DNA of 64,000 nt from Ashinkailepas kermadecensis (GCA_034440615.1 JAOTOM010004139.1:164868-228867); one strand, 5' to 3'. Positions 9,664 through 22,167 are shown, counted from the stretch's first letter. The notes: generated by a model from the sequence alone, not told the origin. Translations and numbers: made by a program.

Positions 9664-12613
9664 TTGGGATGTCGATCCCGGGCCGTTTTCCCAATCCCGG
9701 GATTTCGGGATTTTCCGGAAAAAATCCCGGGATTTCCCGGGATCCCGGGATTCATATATTCTCTCTAATAATCCAAGGTATTCCGATCAGAATTTCGACT
9801 CATGACGTCCAGATGCGCCATGTAAACGCCTTTTATCCATTTGATAATCGAGTGATCATTCACACATTCACATTTAGTTACGATATGCGCGGAGTAACTC
9901 CCTGAAGCACCTGAAATGCATCGCGAAAACCGCACCTTCAGTGGAGTAACCATACTCCATCAATAGACTGGATGTTCTACGCCGTTTGTTGTTTGATAAT
10001 TGCCTACCCAGCGTCGGGTATTCAAACAGGCGATCTCGATCATTTTTCCTCGCCTTCAGAAAAAGGGATACTCACAGGATCAAATGATGTACATGTATTA
10101 CTCGATTAACATAAGACTGTTCCATGCGATGCACTCGCACAACAATAAGTATACTCGACTGCTAAGCGGAATCGAATAAGCATGTTGCCAAGCTTTTACC
10201 TATAGTGACATTTTAAGAAGCACAGGGCATCAACTGTATCGTCATTCAGACGGGAACGTTCCTTTGTCACTATGTTACCTACAGTTGAGAACACTTGCTC
10301 AGATTCGACGCTCGTGGCGACAATGCCTTTGAGCCACTTATAGGCCATGCTGGCGAGCGGCCCTTTCCCAGAAACTGGAAGATTTTCCAGTTCTCTTTTC
10401 ACTGCCTTTGAAAGCTGCGGTCTTCCAAGCTGTCCCGGTGCGCCAGGCACACGACTTTTCGCCGCCGTTTCCAGCGCGCGTTGCAGCTGCTGCTGCAGAG
10501 TCGGCTCCGGCGCGGACTGCTCGACACCTTCACTCTCACTGTCAGACACAGCATCACCAATCCTTTCCCCACTCATCCGTTGTATCATACGACTTATGTA
10601 CTCATCTACTTCTCTCCGAGTGGCCTGCGAGAATATCTCCCTTTCTGCCTCGTCTTGAGGCAGCAAGTCGTTATGCAGCGCCTGCAAGACTGCAGCCGCC
10701 TTAGAGCGACGCTGACGAATCCTCAGCGTCAAAGCATCGTAGAACCTCTTTGCCAGCTGGCCGCCTTCCTTTTCCAGGGAGTTGAGCACAAACTTCAGAG
10801 CAGCTTCGGCTTCTAACAGTCCACTGTCTCTGCGGCACAGGGCCTCTGCCCCAAACTTTACGATGTTGAGGCACCGAACAATCTCCCGCACCATGTCGAG
10901 CTCCCGATCACTGGTCATCTGCACTTTCTTGTCACCTATGTCAATAATTGCTTTGTGCACTGCGCTTTTTAGTGAAATAAATCGTTCCAGCATTGCAAAC
11001 AAACTGTTCCACCTCGTTTTGCAATCAAGAATTAGCATCACCTGCTTACCTTGTTCTTCCGTCACGTACTTTTGAAGCACTTCGTTTCGCACGGGCGATT
11101 TTCGAAACCATCGCACAATTCTCCGGACGCTTCGAACCGCTTCGGCTCGTGAGCCCTGCAGCTCATTGTAATCCTGGACCCCAACGACGTCATCCTCCCC
11201 GATGTCATCTTCACCCGATCCATCCGTAGGTGACTCCGTATCTGGTGACGCACAGGCGTCACGAGCCTCACTGGTTGTCTTAGCTCCGCCGTCATTCGTG
11301 TATAAAACATCAATTACCGCAAGATGCACGCCATGTGCAAAGCACAGCTGGTGCTCGCACGGCAAACTTCTTCCGAACTTCACCATGACGGATGCGCAGT
11401 CGGTGGTGACACATGTCACGTGCAGGTTAAGGTCGAGGTCAAACTCAGTTAGTTTGACCTTCAGCAGGTCCATGCATTTCTCCGCTGGCATAGAGCCCCC
11501 ACACCTTTGCACCAGAGTGCACGTTCACGCTCATATATCTTCGATTCCTGAGAGACGTATATTCGTCGATTGTGAAAGAGAACCTCGTGCCTTGCGTTAT
11601 TTCATCCGTCAGCTTTTGTTTTACCTGACATTTGATCCTGGCACAGTGCCTCATGACACGATTTCGGATTGCCTCGTGACCGGTTGGTGGATTTTTAAAC
11701 CCTTTGGCAGCCATAAGGTTGCGCAAGTCCGGTGAAGTGCAAAAAACACTGAACGGAATCCCGTCCCTGCCGCACAATCTTGCCAGCATGGAGTCCAGAT
11801 CATCCTCAGCGTTGGGTGCAAAGTATCTGTCCAGGGGCCTGGTCCTTTTTGCAGCAGGCTGTGGCTGGTCTGAGTTCGAATCGTCTTGAGACGCTCCATC
11901 CTTCGATGAACCGGCGTACCGATCTGGATGCTGGCTCTTTACGTGGGTGCGAAGGCCTTTTGTGGATCCACCCGAAATCTTCAGCACCTTTCCACAGTAA
12001 CGGCACTTGGCACTTTGGCCGGTTGTCTCACGCAGGAAATGCTCCCAAACAGCACTCCCCTTAAACACGACGAAGTCCGACATCTCGCCGCTTGCACGAC
12101 TGCTAGGACACTGAGCTTCTCCACCAAGCCTCACGCTCACATCGTCCGGTGTCTTGTTGCGCCGCGCTGGTATCATGTGTCAGTGCTATGCGCAGACATC
12201 CCCCCACCCCCACGCGGAGTAACCAGTCGACGTCGTGTTCAATCTCGGAACCTGAGACTGGGGTCTCCCAGACGGAATCGTGCGACATGGAACTGGCGTT
12301 TTGATGCTGTCAAACGTCGCGCGACTTCTGTGACCGAAAAACAAACTAATGGATGAATATCAAACCAGCCGGACTTCTTCTGCCGCAAGAACTCAGGCTG
12401 GAAATAGATTAAATCCAGACTAATATTTGGTCAACCTAGTGAAAACACCACTTCTGAGACAGCGTTGTTGTTTTACCTCTGAATTATAGCAGCATTTAGC
12501 TGTACAATTTGTTCTTTTTGTCAGTCGAGATTTCGGGATCCCGGCCATCGCAATCCCGAGATTCGGGACTGATACAATCCCGGTATCCCGGGATCACGGG
12601 ATCGACATCCCTA
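9664..12613 (-). mobile_element. hAT DNA transposon nested in LINE B
   Basis: Flanked by the 8-bp duplication GTGCCAAC at 9656-9663 and 12614-12621, the length typical of hAT transposons. The ends form terminal inverted repeats: TTGGGATGTCGATCCCGGG on the left and, read inward from the right, TAGGGATGTCGATCCCG. Subterminal zones (9690-9755 and 12525-12600) are full of CCCGGGATTT-like repeats, possible transposase binding sites. The single gene lies on the minus strand. Removing the element and one TSD rejoins LINE B's ORF2 in the conserved EEVTLA-RLRIGHTY region. Confidence 0.95.
10196..12176 (-). pseudogene. hAT transposase with BED zinc finger, one frameshift
   Basis: Cut-and-paste transposase. 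The N-terminal part (12176-11445; likely start at MSDFVVF) carries a BED zinc finger, with CRYCGK and HVKSQH giving the C-x2-C and H-x4-H pattern. The C-terminal part (11512-10196, 438 codons) ends with the hAT dimerisation region, including SVESEQVFSTVGNI and LNDDTVDALCFLK. The two parts are in different frames that overlap at 11445-11512, so a single indel near 11500 is enough to explain the break. The total of roughly 660 residues fits a full-size hAT transposase. Catalytic DDE residues were not placed. Confidence 0.9.
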
Positions 12614-12621
12614 GTGCCAAC

Positions 12622-15600
12622 GTCACCTCCTCCGCTCGTACTTTCCTGGAAGACGAGGGCCAGTACCCTACTCGTGGTTTGATTTCTTGGAGTTTATTAG
12701 TGCCTAGGGCGTCCCAGCTGCTTTGCCATTTCTCATGCATGTATTTTGAGATCACTGGGTATAAATCCCGTGCAGGGAGAGGGAGGGTGCGAGTGCATGG
12801 TTTCTGTGCCGCTCGTTTCGCCGCTGCGTCGGCGAGTTCATTCCCCCCGATGCCAACGTGGCTTGGGATCCAGCAGAAGGAAACGAATCTCTCTTCTCGT
12901 TTCAGTAGGGTGAGCCGATGTAAGATGTCCCGCAGAAGAGCTTCCTGTGGGTTGAAACTTCCCAGTGCCGATAGGCTGCTCAAAGAGTCGGACAGGACAA
13001 AACATGAGCAGTACTCACTGACTTCAATGAAGCACAGCGCCTTGAGGATCGCAACCAGTTCCGATGTATAAACGGATGCGTTTGACGGAAGCGAGAAGGA
13101 CCTCGTGACGGATCCGGTGACGAACGCGCATCCGACCCCCTGCTTTCCTTTTGAGCCGTCGGTATATATCAGGGTGCGTCCGTCGTACGTGGCTATGCGC
13201 TCCAGTGCATTTAGTCTGAAAAGTTCGGTGGGGACATCACCCTTCTTGGACGTACAGAAGGCCAGGTCTATTTCTGGCGACGCCAATTCCCAGGGTGGTA
13301 TCTGCGATCGGTCATCAATACGAATTCCACGTATACGGATACCACTTGTGCGAATTTCTTTTTGCATTCTCACACAGAAGGATTCAGATATTGCCTTCCG
13401 TCCTCTGTGGAACAGTGCCAATAGACGACGAGAAAACACCGCGTCATACGTTGGGTGTAGAGGATATTTCCTCAGTTTACACGCATAGCGAAGGCCAAGT
13501 TTATCACGTCTCAATGCCAGGTGCGGCTCGTGGGCTTCCACTTGGAGGCTTGCTATTGGCGAAGTTCTGAATGCGCCGGTTGGAATGCGTAAGGCTGTAT
13601 TGTGGACCGTATCAAGTACGCGCTTTCTGGGGGTGCTGGCGCCATCATACACGAAACAACAATAGTCAAGTTTAGAGCGGATGAGCTGTCGGTACATCTG
13701 TAAAAGTGTTGCACGGTCTGCTCCGTATGTTGTTCGCGCCACGCATTTCATGATATTAAGAGCTTTGAAACAGCGCTGGCGCAGAGATTTAAGGTGGTCA
13801 CCGTATGTCAAACGGCTATCGAGGAAGACGCCGAGGAACTTGGTGGAAGGTCGCAGCGGGATTGGTTTTCCATATAGTTGAAGTGCCAGTTCAGAGAAGC
13901 ACGACCGTCGGCGACAAAAGTGCACAGCGACTGTTTTTTCTGCGGAAAATCGGAGCCCGTTTCGGTAGCTCCAATCTTCACGGTGATGTATGGCCAGCTG
14001 TAACTGCCGGTTCAGAGATGGTGTCCGAGAAGCGGAGAGCCAAATTGCGAGGTCATCAACGAAGAGTGAGCGGCCAATATTTTCTGGTAGTCTCTTTCCA
14101 ATATCGTTGATTAGCACTCCAAACAGGGACACACTGAGCACACTTCCTTGTGGAACTCCGTTCGTAGGCACACATTTCCTGATGACTGATTGCCAATTCG
14201 GACGTGGAAACACCGATTAGCTAAGAAGTTTTTGATGAAGACTCCCATGGGTCCTCTAACGCCATAGTCCCACAACTTCATTAAAATTCCGTGACGCCAG
14301 GCGGTGTCATAGGCGGCCTCCACGTCGAAAAACACTGCACCTACGTGCTTGTGATTCTTAAAACCAGCACGGACAGCGGTGTCCAAAGCTAAAACATGGT
14401 CCACTGTCGATCGGTTTTTCCGGAAACCGCACTGGGAATTTGAGAAGAAGTCCTGTTGCTCTAAAAACCATGTTAGACGTATATTTACCATCTTTTCCAT
14501 TAATTTACACAGCGACGATGTCAGCGAGATTGGTCTGTAGTGGAGTGCTTCCAGACCACTTTTCCCAGGCTTCAAGATCGGGATCACTATGGCCTCGCGC
14601 CATGTGCACGGGAAGCTTCCTTTTCCCCATATATCATTAAAGGATGTCATGAGTACATCAAAAGCACTTGGAGGTAGATGCTTCAGCATGTCGTTGTGTA
14701 TGGCGTCCGGTCCCTCAGAGACACATCTGAACGTATTAATTGCGTGTTTCAGTTCCGTCAAAGTAAATGGTTGGTTATAAGGGTGTTGTATTGTGGTGGA
14801 AAAGTCGATAGGATTTGCCTCGCATCTACGTTTATGTTGCAAATCTAGGGTTGGCTTTGCTATCTTGACTCCGCTCCGCTAGGGCATTGGCGATCTCGTT
14901 GACCACGTCAAGTGGGTGAGCAATGGTTCTACCTTGAATCTGCAACACAGGTAGTGGACTGGAGGAAAGCTGACCCGATATACGTTTTATTCGGGCCCTC
15001 ACCTGTGAAGTGGGGGTAAAACGGTTCATTCCGCCTACATACTCTCTCCAGGAGATTCTCTTTGCTGCCCTTATCGTGCGCCTGGCGATAGCTCTAGCCT
15101 GTTTGAATGCTATGATGTTCGCGGTAGTGCTGTGTTTCCTGAAGAGCTTGAGGGCCCTCTTTCGCGCGCGGATAGCCGTCGCGCACTCGTCGGTCCACCA
15201 GGGGACCGGGGTGCGGCCCTGGGTGCCAGAAGTGCGTGGGATGCATATATGGGCGCACTGGAGGAGTCGTGCTGTAATATCGTCGATGTGGGTGCAATGG
15301 TTTGCAGTGTCACAAGTAAGAACAGCATGTATATCTGATTAAAATCGAGTCCAGTCTGCTTTCTTAAGATTACAACGCGGCGGTCGCGTGCCTAACACTG
15401 CGCCTCTTCGAAAGGTTAGCCATGCCGGAAAGTGATCGCTTCCGTGGCAGTCGTCATCGACTGACTTCAAATTCCTGTGTCAGTTGAGGGCTGGCCAAGC
15501 TCAAATCCAATGTTGACGTTCGGCCTGATGGCATAGTAAGATGGGTGTGTGCACCTGAATTTAAGAGGCAGAGTGATCCTTGTAGGATTAAGTCTTCGAG

Positions 15601-16050
15601 GATTCGACCGCGTATGTTGATGTCTATGCATCCCCACGCAGTGAGGTGGGCGTTGAAATCACCGAGAAGAAGTGCTGGTGGGGGAAGCTCAGTCAGCAAC
15701 CGCTTGAAGTCAGCAGTGGGGAAAGCGACGCCAGGGGAAAAATACAGGGAGCACAAACTTTACGCCTGTGGTTGAAAGTCACCTCCGCTGCGACTGCCTG
15801 TAGAGTGGTTCGGAGAGCGAGCTCTCGTGCTGGTACGCTATGGTGGACGGCGAGTAAAACGCCCCCGTGGGAGACGTTTCCAGATGGTACGTCGTGGCGG
15901 AACACAGCATAGTATTTCAGTCTCACGTTGTCCTCTGGTGCCAGCTTAGTTTCTTGAAGGCAAATGGCTACCGGGTTGTGTCGATATAAAATGGTCACAA
16001 GGTCAGAAATGGAGGTGTTTAGGCCTACGCAGTTCCATTGTAAAATCGTT
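12622..16050 (-). pseudogene. LINE B ORF2 (endonuclease, reverse transcriptase, RNase H), broken
   Basis: Read leftward from about 16050: ILQWNC start motif, then CLQETKLAPEDN, LLGDFNAHLTAWG near 15660, linker pieces, reverse transcriptase (HYRPISLTSSLCKLMEKM near 14520, LFVDDLAIW near 14060), and RNase H (IYTDGSKG near 13160, SDSLSS near 12980, IPSHVGIGGNELADAAAK near 12850). The longest open piece is 14213-12594. Breaks are seen near 14213, 14840, 15030-15350 and 15690. The reading continues across the hAT element into 9663-9350. Confidence 0.9.
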
Positions 16051-16109
16051 GAAGAAGAAGTCAGCTAAAATGTGTTAAGATGATAGTGACTGACTGGGTA
16101 GTCACTACT

Positions 16110-17819
16110 GCATGGATGGTCCTGATTGGGCCCGTAACCTCGCCCTGGGACATCCTCCATCGGTCGGAAAAGTTTGCCAGGGTGGAGCCCGCTTCCTGCC
16201 TCTGACGGGGGATGTACTTATCAGGGAATCACCCACACGTGGTGGGATGGGTGGTGCTGTGAACAATGTCTCAGCTGGTCGGGGAAGGGGAGGTGCGGAG
16301 CTTCCAGGTGCCGGTGAGGGTTGAGCGGTTGCCTGGGAAATTTATGTTGCTCGTGCACTCGGAGATGCGTTGCGGCTTGTGCGTCCCAGAGCTGGGGCTC
16401 CTTGGCGGGCACTGACGGTCGGTGTTCGGTCCGCAAACGGAGGCGTTACGGGGATGCGTCGTGACGGTGCACTCCCGAGCGTTGGAGGGAGAGGAGGAGG
16501 GGAGGGGGAGGCGTGGACTGTGGGGATGCTTGGGTGGAATGGGTTGTCGTGGGAGTGGGATTAGTGGATTTGGTGGATGGGGTGTTTAGGGACTTGGCGG
16601 ATTTTTTGGATCGTTGGACCACCGTCCACTTACCGCCCTCCTCGTGTGCCACCGCCGCCGCTTCCGAGGGTACTGCGGAAGCTCGGTGAGGTGCTGGCTG
16701 TGGTGTCTCTGTGGTCTGGTCAGGCCTATACGGCGGACATGTGGGTGGCACCGTGGCTGTCTCTTCCACAGTAGAAGGGGGTGTGCTAGATATACCAAAA
16801 GACCGTAACAAGGCGCTAAGCTGGGCAAGCAGCTGCGCAGCGCTGGTAGGTTGCTGTTGTCCATTGTTGGTTGGAGTACGTGTTTTCTGTGCGTATGAAA
16901 TCTTAGGATGGCTATCCTCGTAAGCCTCACGGGCTTGCCTAAAATATAGATTTCTCGTGCATTTCAAAGACAATATCTCCTTCTCCTTAAGATAGGCTGA
17001 GCATGACCGGTCAGATGTTGTGTGAGGAACTTGTCCTCTCCCACAGGTCACACACCATAAAATGTCCGATTGACACCTGTCGAGGGTGTGATCCGCCGAT
17101 CCACATCGGCCGCATGCAGGGCGACCGCGGCAATACTGGGTCGTGTGACCATATCGCTGGCACCTGAAGCACCTCATGGGGTTTGGGACAAAAACTCTAA
17201 CCTTCACCCGGACATATCCCACTGACACTGTGGATGGCAGGTCGGTGGAGTTAAAAGTAAGAATGATGTTGTTTATTGCACGAAATTCCCCTCCCCTTCG
17301 CATCTTCACTCTCTGCGCCTCCAGCACACCGTACTCCGCCAATCCGTCAACGATCTCTGCTTCTGTGACATCCATTAGATCGTAACCCCTTTGCAGAAGT
17401 TCTTAGTGTTGTGGGGTTGTTACTGGGATGGCGATATCTCTAGGCCCATCTGGGGTACGTATGCTATAGGTGAATTTATATATGTCCAAAGCTCTCCTTG
17501 CGTCCTCTTCGTAGCGAAATTCTACTTCGATCCCTTCATCCCGTAATTTGTCACAGCGCGTCACAGTTCCAAGGCCGTCACATCCTCGTTTGCGTTGAAA
17601 AGGGGAGAGAGATGACAGTTTTTTATCTGGGTCGGTCGATTTGAAGAGCAAGATGCGCGGAGTGGATATTCTTGGCGTAGAGGTAGGACTCGAGTGTCCA
17701 AAGTGTCTATATCTTTTAGATGCGTTGTCCGGGTGAGTCGTGCGTGTTGCAGTCGCGACTGAGTTGGTCTGGTCCTCACGAGAGGAACCAGGGGTGTTTT
17801 TTGGTGTTGTAGATGCCAT
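16110..17819 (-). pseudogene. LINE B ORF1 (gag-like CCHC protein), broken
   Basis: Starts at the ATG of MASTTPKNTPGSSRED (17819). The first 137 codons after the ATG are open, to a TAA near 17405. A small deletion then removes the conserved NCYDL stretch. The second open part (17375-16446) holds three zinc knuckles near 17040-17180 (CFRCQRYGHTTQYC, CGRCGSADHTLDRC, CVTCGRGQVPH) and a long Pro/Ser/Thr-rich tail. The C-terminal end, in a third frame, shows RGRKRAPPWQ and stops near 16110. Confidence 0.87.
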
Positions 17820-18446
17820 GAAGTGTGTTTTGTTTTCAACTCCTCGGGCGCCCAACCACACAGGGGCCCACCGGGGGGGGGGACGCCTGGGCCCCGCGGA
17901 CGGGAGGACGCCAGGCGCCCGAGGAGCTATACGGGGCAGGCGGCGCCTTCGCCCGGCCGGGAGAGAGAGACTCACCACCCCGACCGGGATCCAGCGCCGC
18001 CCACCACTTGACCCCTGCCGGCCAGGCCGGCAGGCACTGGGCCAGGGCCCAGACCTTCGGCCTGAGGCGACATGTCGTTTGGCCCTACGGACCCGCCTGC
18101 CCCTCCGGGATATTAGGACCAAAGAGGCGTGTTGGTCCCCCGTCACAACTAGCACCGTGCGACGGGGGACCTCAACCTCCAGGACTCCGTCAACCCCGGG
18201 GGACAGGCCGAGGGGACGCGACAACCCCGATAAAACTGAGCTGGTGGGCAGGACCGGGGAAGTTGTCCTACCTGTTCATTGTAGGGAGAGTTGGTGTTGC
18301 AGGGCCAGGTGAAGGACATGGATGTTGAGATGAGATGGGCGTTTGAATGGGAGCGTATGGATGGAAGGACAAGTGAGGCTGTGGTAACCCGAGAGAGCGC
18401 CATTTCTTTAGCCAGCCGAGCAACGAGGCTGACCCCACTGCGGGGG
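17820..18446 (-). promoter_or_regulatory. LINE B GC-rich 5' leader
   Basis: Leader of LINE B with the conserved elements of this group: the terminal CCCCGCAGTGGGG at 18433-18445, the GTCCCCCGTC/GACGGGGGAC stem (18135-18144 and 18161-18170), and the long inverted repeat CTCCTCGGGCGCC...GGCGCCCGAGGAG just before the ORF1 ATG. Similar leaders occur at 4770-5325, 41686-42316, 52166-52858 and 55838-57175. Confidence 0.8.
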
Positions 18447-18459
18447 TTATTTATGATGG

Positions 18460-19800
18460 AGCACGCAAATCCACCAAACGAACATTGGACACAGTTCACC
18501 ATATTGCTATCCGTATCGCAACCGGAACATTCCGCAGCTCACCCACGATTAGCTTTTTAGCAGAGGCACATGAGCCACCTCTCTGTCTGCGCAGATAAAG
18601 ACTGGGAATGCATTACGCTTGTAAACTTCGCCAGTTCCCTGACCATCCGGCTTACTCGCAAGTTTTTTTTTCGCGACGATTACCAACCTTCTTTTCAATG
18701 GAACGAAATTTGAGTGTGGCGCCTTTTTGTGTGCGCATTCGTAAACTTTTCCAGGATAGTCAGCCCAACCTCCGAGGAATTCGGGGAGATGAGGGCATAC
18801 AAACTCCCCCATGGGAGCTTATCGCACCAGAAGTGGATACATCCCTTGCGAAAACGAGAAAAACAGACGTCTCCCCAGAAGAATTTCCCGCACTGGCTCT
18901 GGAACACATTCAATCATTTTAGGGCTAGGCGACAACCTATACCGACGGATCTCGAACGGAGGACGGTGGGGGCAGGCAGTTTGTGGCTCGGTCATCCGAT
19001 CCTTTTCCCTCCCGATTTATACATCTGTGTACACATCAGAACTTATCGCTATTGTGAAAGCTTTACGTTGAAGTGTCCTTCCACATTGAAGTGTCGGAAG
19101 GAGACCGTCATGTTATCTTCACGGACTCATCAAGCAGCCTTTTGGCACTGAACACATTTTATCCGTCTAACCCTCTTTTGCGTGATATTTTAAGCAGTCT
19201 GGCCAATATGCACATCATGAGACGCCGGGTAATCCTGTGTTGGCTTCCTAGCCATGTCGGTATTTCCGGTAACGAGCTGGCGGATGCTGCAGCGAAGCGA
19301 GCAGCGCGCGTGCCGTGCACTCCGTCATTTCCACTTCCTGCCACGGACCATTACCGAGATGTGTCCATCTTCCTCCAAGACAAGTGGCAGGCAATGTGGG
19401 ACGCGACACAGATGAACAAACTGAGAGACATTAAACAACGTCTGAGACTATGGAGCTCGTCCTGTCGTAAACATAGACACGAAGAGGTTAGACAGGAAAC
19501 ATAGACCGGAAGAGGAAGAGGAAGTGCCGCCTCCGCATTGGGCATACTTATGCCACTCACGGCTATCTGTTGTGCGGTGGCGACAAACCTCGGTGCACAA
19601 GATGTCGTGCACCACTGACAGTTCGCCATGTTTTGATCTCGTGCCCTTTTTATGCTGACGAGCGTAGACGCCACTTTGGATTTGCATAGGTAGACTCACT
19701 TAGTGATATTCTGTCTGACAGGTCTAGCAATGTTAAACCAGGACAACTGATGGACTTCATTTCTGATGTATCGTTCTTGGTAATATATACTCCACACTGA
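18460..19800 (+). pseudogene. LINE A ORF2, 3' part (end of RT domain, RNase H, C-terminal Cys-His)
   Basis: Continuation of LINE A's ORF2 after LINE B. The text resumes immediately after FIYDG with ARKSTKRTLD. It includes the conserved MHYACKLRQFPDHPAY segment (18610-18660), RNase H (FTDSSSSLLAL near 19120; LPSHVGISGNELADAAAK near 19245-19295), and a C-terminal Cys-His region near 19550-19650. It ends with VIYTPH and a stop at 19800. Frameshifts lie near 18600, 18920, 19070 and 19500. Confidence 0.88.
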
Positions 19801-19964
19801 TATGCATTACATGTAAAATCTATAGCACAATAGCACCAGTTAGGCGGTCCCCACAATGAGAGGCTTGACATTTTCTATGACCATATTTTGATGAATATCT
19901 TAGTTATGGGCGCAATGTGGCCATAGTTGTCGACGCGCCCTAAAGCCCAAATAACGAACTAACT
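19801..19964 (+). other. LINE A 3' UTR with terminal stem-loop
   Basis: Short 3' UTR ending with the shared stem-loop (arms 19908-19913 and 19935-19940), then TAAAGCCCAAATAAC and a short AACTAACT tail directly before the second TSD copy. This insertion fixes the true 3' end of the family. Confidence 0.85.
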
Positions 19965-19977
19965 AATGCACGACAGT

Positions 19978-21135
19978 AGGTTCAGCCAGTTATTCTTGTT
20001 CTGTGCCGAACATGGGCTGCAACAGTCATCGATATGTGGGCACTGTGCCGCACTTGAGTCGTTTGCGCAGCGTAGACTGGTATGCCAAGAGAGGTCGCGA
20101 CCATGTGCCTGCCGTCACCAATCACCACGCGATGGTGCGTCTGCCTTTCCCATTCTATGTTTCTCGACAGTTGTGTTTCTGTAGGGAAATGAAAGATACG
20201 CCGCAACATACAGCAAGAAGCAAAATAGTGGCCAGTCTGTCGTCAGGCTCATCCTCCTCCTCCTCCATGCATAACTTTTCCATTGGCTATCGCATCCCGT
20301 CTATGGAAATGCCATTTGGTGACAGAAAACCGCAGTAAATGTGTTGCCAAGGTCATCTCCTTTGCCTTTTCACATTGGGGCTCCGACAGTGACGTCCTGG
20401 CGGGGAGGGTTGGGGGTTGTAGCCACCAACACTGCCCGTCCAGCTCCATCCCTACCAGCTCTCGGGAAGAGGACACTTGTCTAAAGCGTCATTTTGTTTT
20501 ATTCATCATCGGGTCAAGCACCCCCCCCCGCAGGAGCTTCGCCACTACCTTCAGCTTGATTGGAGGGAACTGGACGGGTCGAGTGGGGCTACAGACCCCA
20601 ACCCCATCCGATGGCGACGTTCCTGGGTTATGGTTGCCTATCATTCTAACTACACCGACAGCCAGTGATCCATCCAGGCGGCAAGCGACAACACGTCAAG
20701 GGAAGCGACGCCGTGTATGAAAATAACCAATGGTTGATCCCCTGCAGGCGATTTGGGGGACGTCCTCAGGGACCCACGGCGATTGATAACAATGTCATGC
20801 ATTATTCGCCGCGGCTTGCGAAAAGGAGAGGTGTTCGAGATGTTTTGTGGGTATGAATGGAGGATCGCGGTAAAACACGACGTGGTAAACAGAGTTCTCA
20901 ATGTCATGTTTCCCAACCGGTGTCCATAGGATCCACGTTCGATCCCAGTAACATTGGTGTGGCATAAGCTACACCGATGTTCTTGTGTAGGCTGCCTTAT
21001 CTTGACATCTTCAGGGTAAACACACCGGTGAGCTTCAGCATCACCAAATCAACATTCGGCATCGCAAAGGTTGTAAATCGCCGAAACTCTTCACCATTAC
21101 AGAGCACTCTTAGCAGTGCATTTTTCCCAGCGTGT
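19978..21135. other. Unrecognised intergenic sequence
   Basis: No gene, repeat or mobile element is recognised. The longest open frames (up to about 145 codons, 20283-20720 on the plus strand) have no recognisable motif and low-complexity stretches, such as a C run at 20521-20529, so they are treated as chance frames. Confidence 0.5.
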
Positions 21136-21137
21136 GT

Positions 21138-22165
21138 AATTAAGATTGCTGCGCGCATCAGCTGCTTCGGGTATATTGCGCCCATAACTAACATGTCAGA
21201 AGTACTTCCGGAGTTAATGCGAAATGTGCACGAAAGCGATGACAAGGAACGGAGGTAAAAAGCACAAACCTAATTACGGCAAAAGTAAGAATGGAATGTG
21301 TGATAGATGTGCAAGAAGTCGATCCGTATAAAACGTCTCCACTGTTTTTATGGCATAAAAGGCATGCTTCACAGTGCTACACCGACCTGGAGGGGAACTA
21401 CCCTAACCTATGCCCACCATATGAACCGCCTGTGACACCACATGCACAGCGCTATGGACTTGAGAAATTTTAAGACATCTGATGGATCCACTTTGAGAAG
21501 TTCACCTGATATCTCGACAATACTAGATGTCCTAAAATAGATGTCGGATGGAATTACGATGTTTCCAAGAGTTATCTTCTGAACACATGATAATTCCATC
21601 CGATTTGCTTGGGCTTGCTTAGCCGTCACCCTGGCTCGCAGGCTGTGTCCCGGTCTCGACCTTTCTCCGTAAAAACCGACTATGCGTTTGCTACACGTGG
21701 CCGTTGCGCAGTCCGCATAGTGTCACATCTTCCCTTCAATGTTTACGAACCGCAGAACACCAGTATCCTACAGATGGTTTAACTTGTTTAAGAATACATC
21801 GTTTCTCTGAAAACGAATGCTGTTGGCACGCTCCCAGGATCGCTGAGTTCACGAAAGTGAACAAACCTGTTTCTGACATCTTTGAGCTAACTGAAGCACG
21901 AAATTCCGATGCTGCCTTGGTAGCAGCGTCTGCCTTTTCATTTTCATGAGCTCCAACATGACTTGGCACTCACATAAAACTGATATGGCATTGCTCTGGT
22001 ACAAGATTGGTCAGTCTGTTTAAGATACATGATGCTAAGTACGATGCATGCAAAGGACTGCTGGGAACGTGGAGCGAGCTCGCAGAGTCTGAGACGATTA
22101 AAATATCTGCATAACCATGTTGAAAAATAAAACAATGCGTCTCCCATATCGCGAATGCGGTAAAT
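21138..22165 (-). mobile_element. LINE D fragment (RNase H to 3' end), diverged subfamily
   Basis: Minus-strand 5'-truncated LINE. RNase H signatures include VSDSASSLHV (about 22100) and MPSHVGAHENEKADAATKAA (about 21910-21969), followed by the KPSVGYW motif. The last part of ORF2 (KVDPSDVLKFLKS) lies near 21475-21530. A degenerate 3' stem-loop sits at 21151-21183 (GCGCGC and GCGCCC arms). The sequence differs clearly from LINEs A/B/F/G/I, so it is another subfamily. Confidence 0.75.
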
Positions 22166-22167
22166 AC

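Larger units (their letters stand above)
9269..18446 (-). mobile_element. LINE B: full-length non-LTR retrotransposon nested in LINE A, carrying a hAT insertion
   Basis: Minus-strand LINE flanked by the duplication TTATTTATGATGG at 9256-9268 and 18447-18459. The duplicated bases encode the same FIYDG peptide of LINE A's reverse transcriptase, so B split A's ORF2. The 3' end is at the left: a CA-rich tail, then the shared stem-loop (GGGCGC 9295-9300, GCGCCC 9323-9328). The 5' end at the right reads CCCCGCAGTGGGG on the minus strand. Less the hAT insertion and its TSD, B is about 6.2 kb. ORF1 and ORF2 are both broken. Confidence 0.93.
4649..19964 (+). mobile_element. LINE A: full-length non-LTR retrotransposon, interrupted by LINE B
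   Basis: A plus-strand LINE bounded by the 13-bp target-site duplication AATGCACGACAGT at 4636-4648 and 19965-19977. It starts with a C run, then a GC-rich leader, ORF1 (5326-6832), ORF2 (from about 6866), and is cut at 9268 by LINE B. Its ORF2 resumes after the second copy of B's TSD (18447-18459) and ends at 19800. The 3' end carries the shared stem-loop (GGGCGC 19908-19913, GCGCCC 19935-19940) and a CTAA tail. Without B it would be about 6.1 kb. ORFs are heavily broken, so it is old and inactive. The domain order fits RNase H-bearing I/R1-like LINEs; the exact clade is undecided. Confidence 0.93.

Noticed and set aside
20283..20720. 145-codon plus-strand open frame as a host gene
   Set aside because: No domain, biased composition or splice context was recognised; it could be chance.
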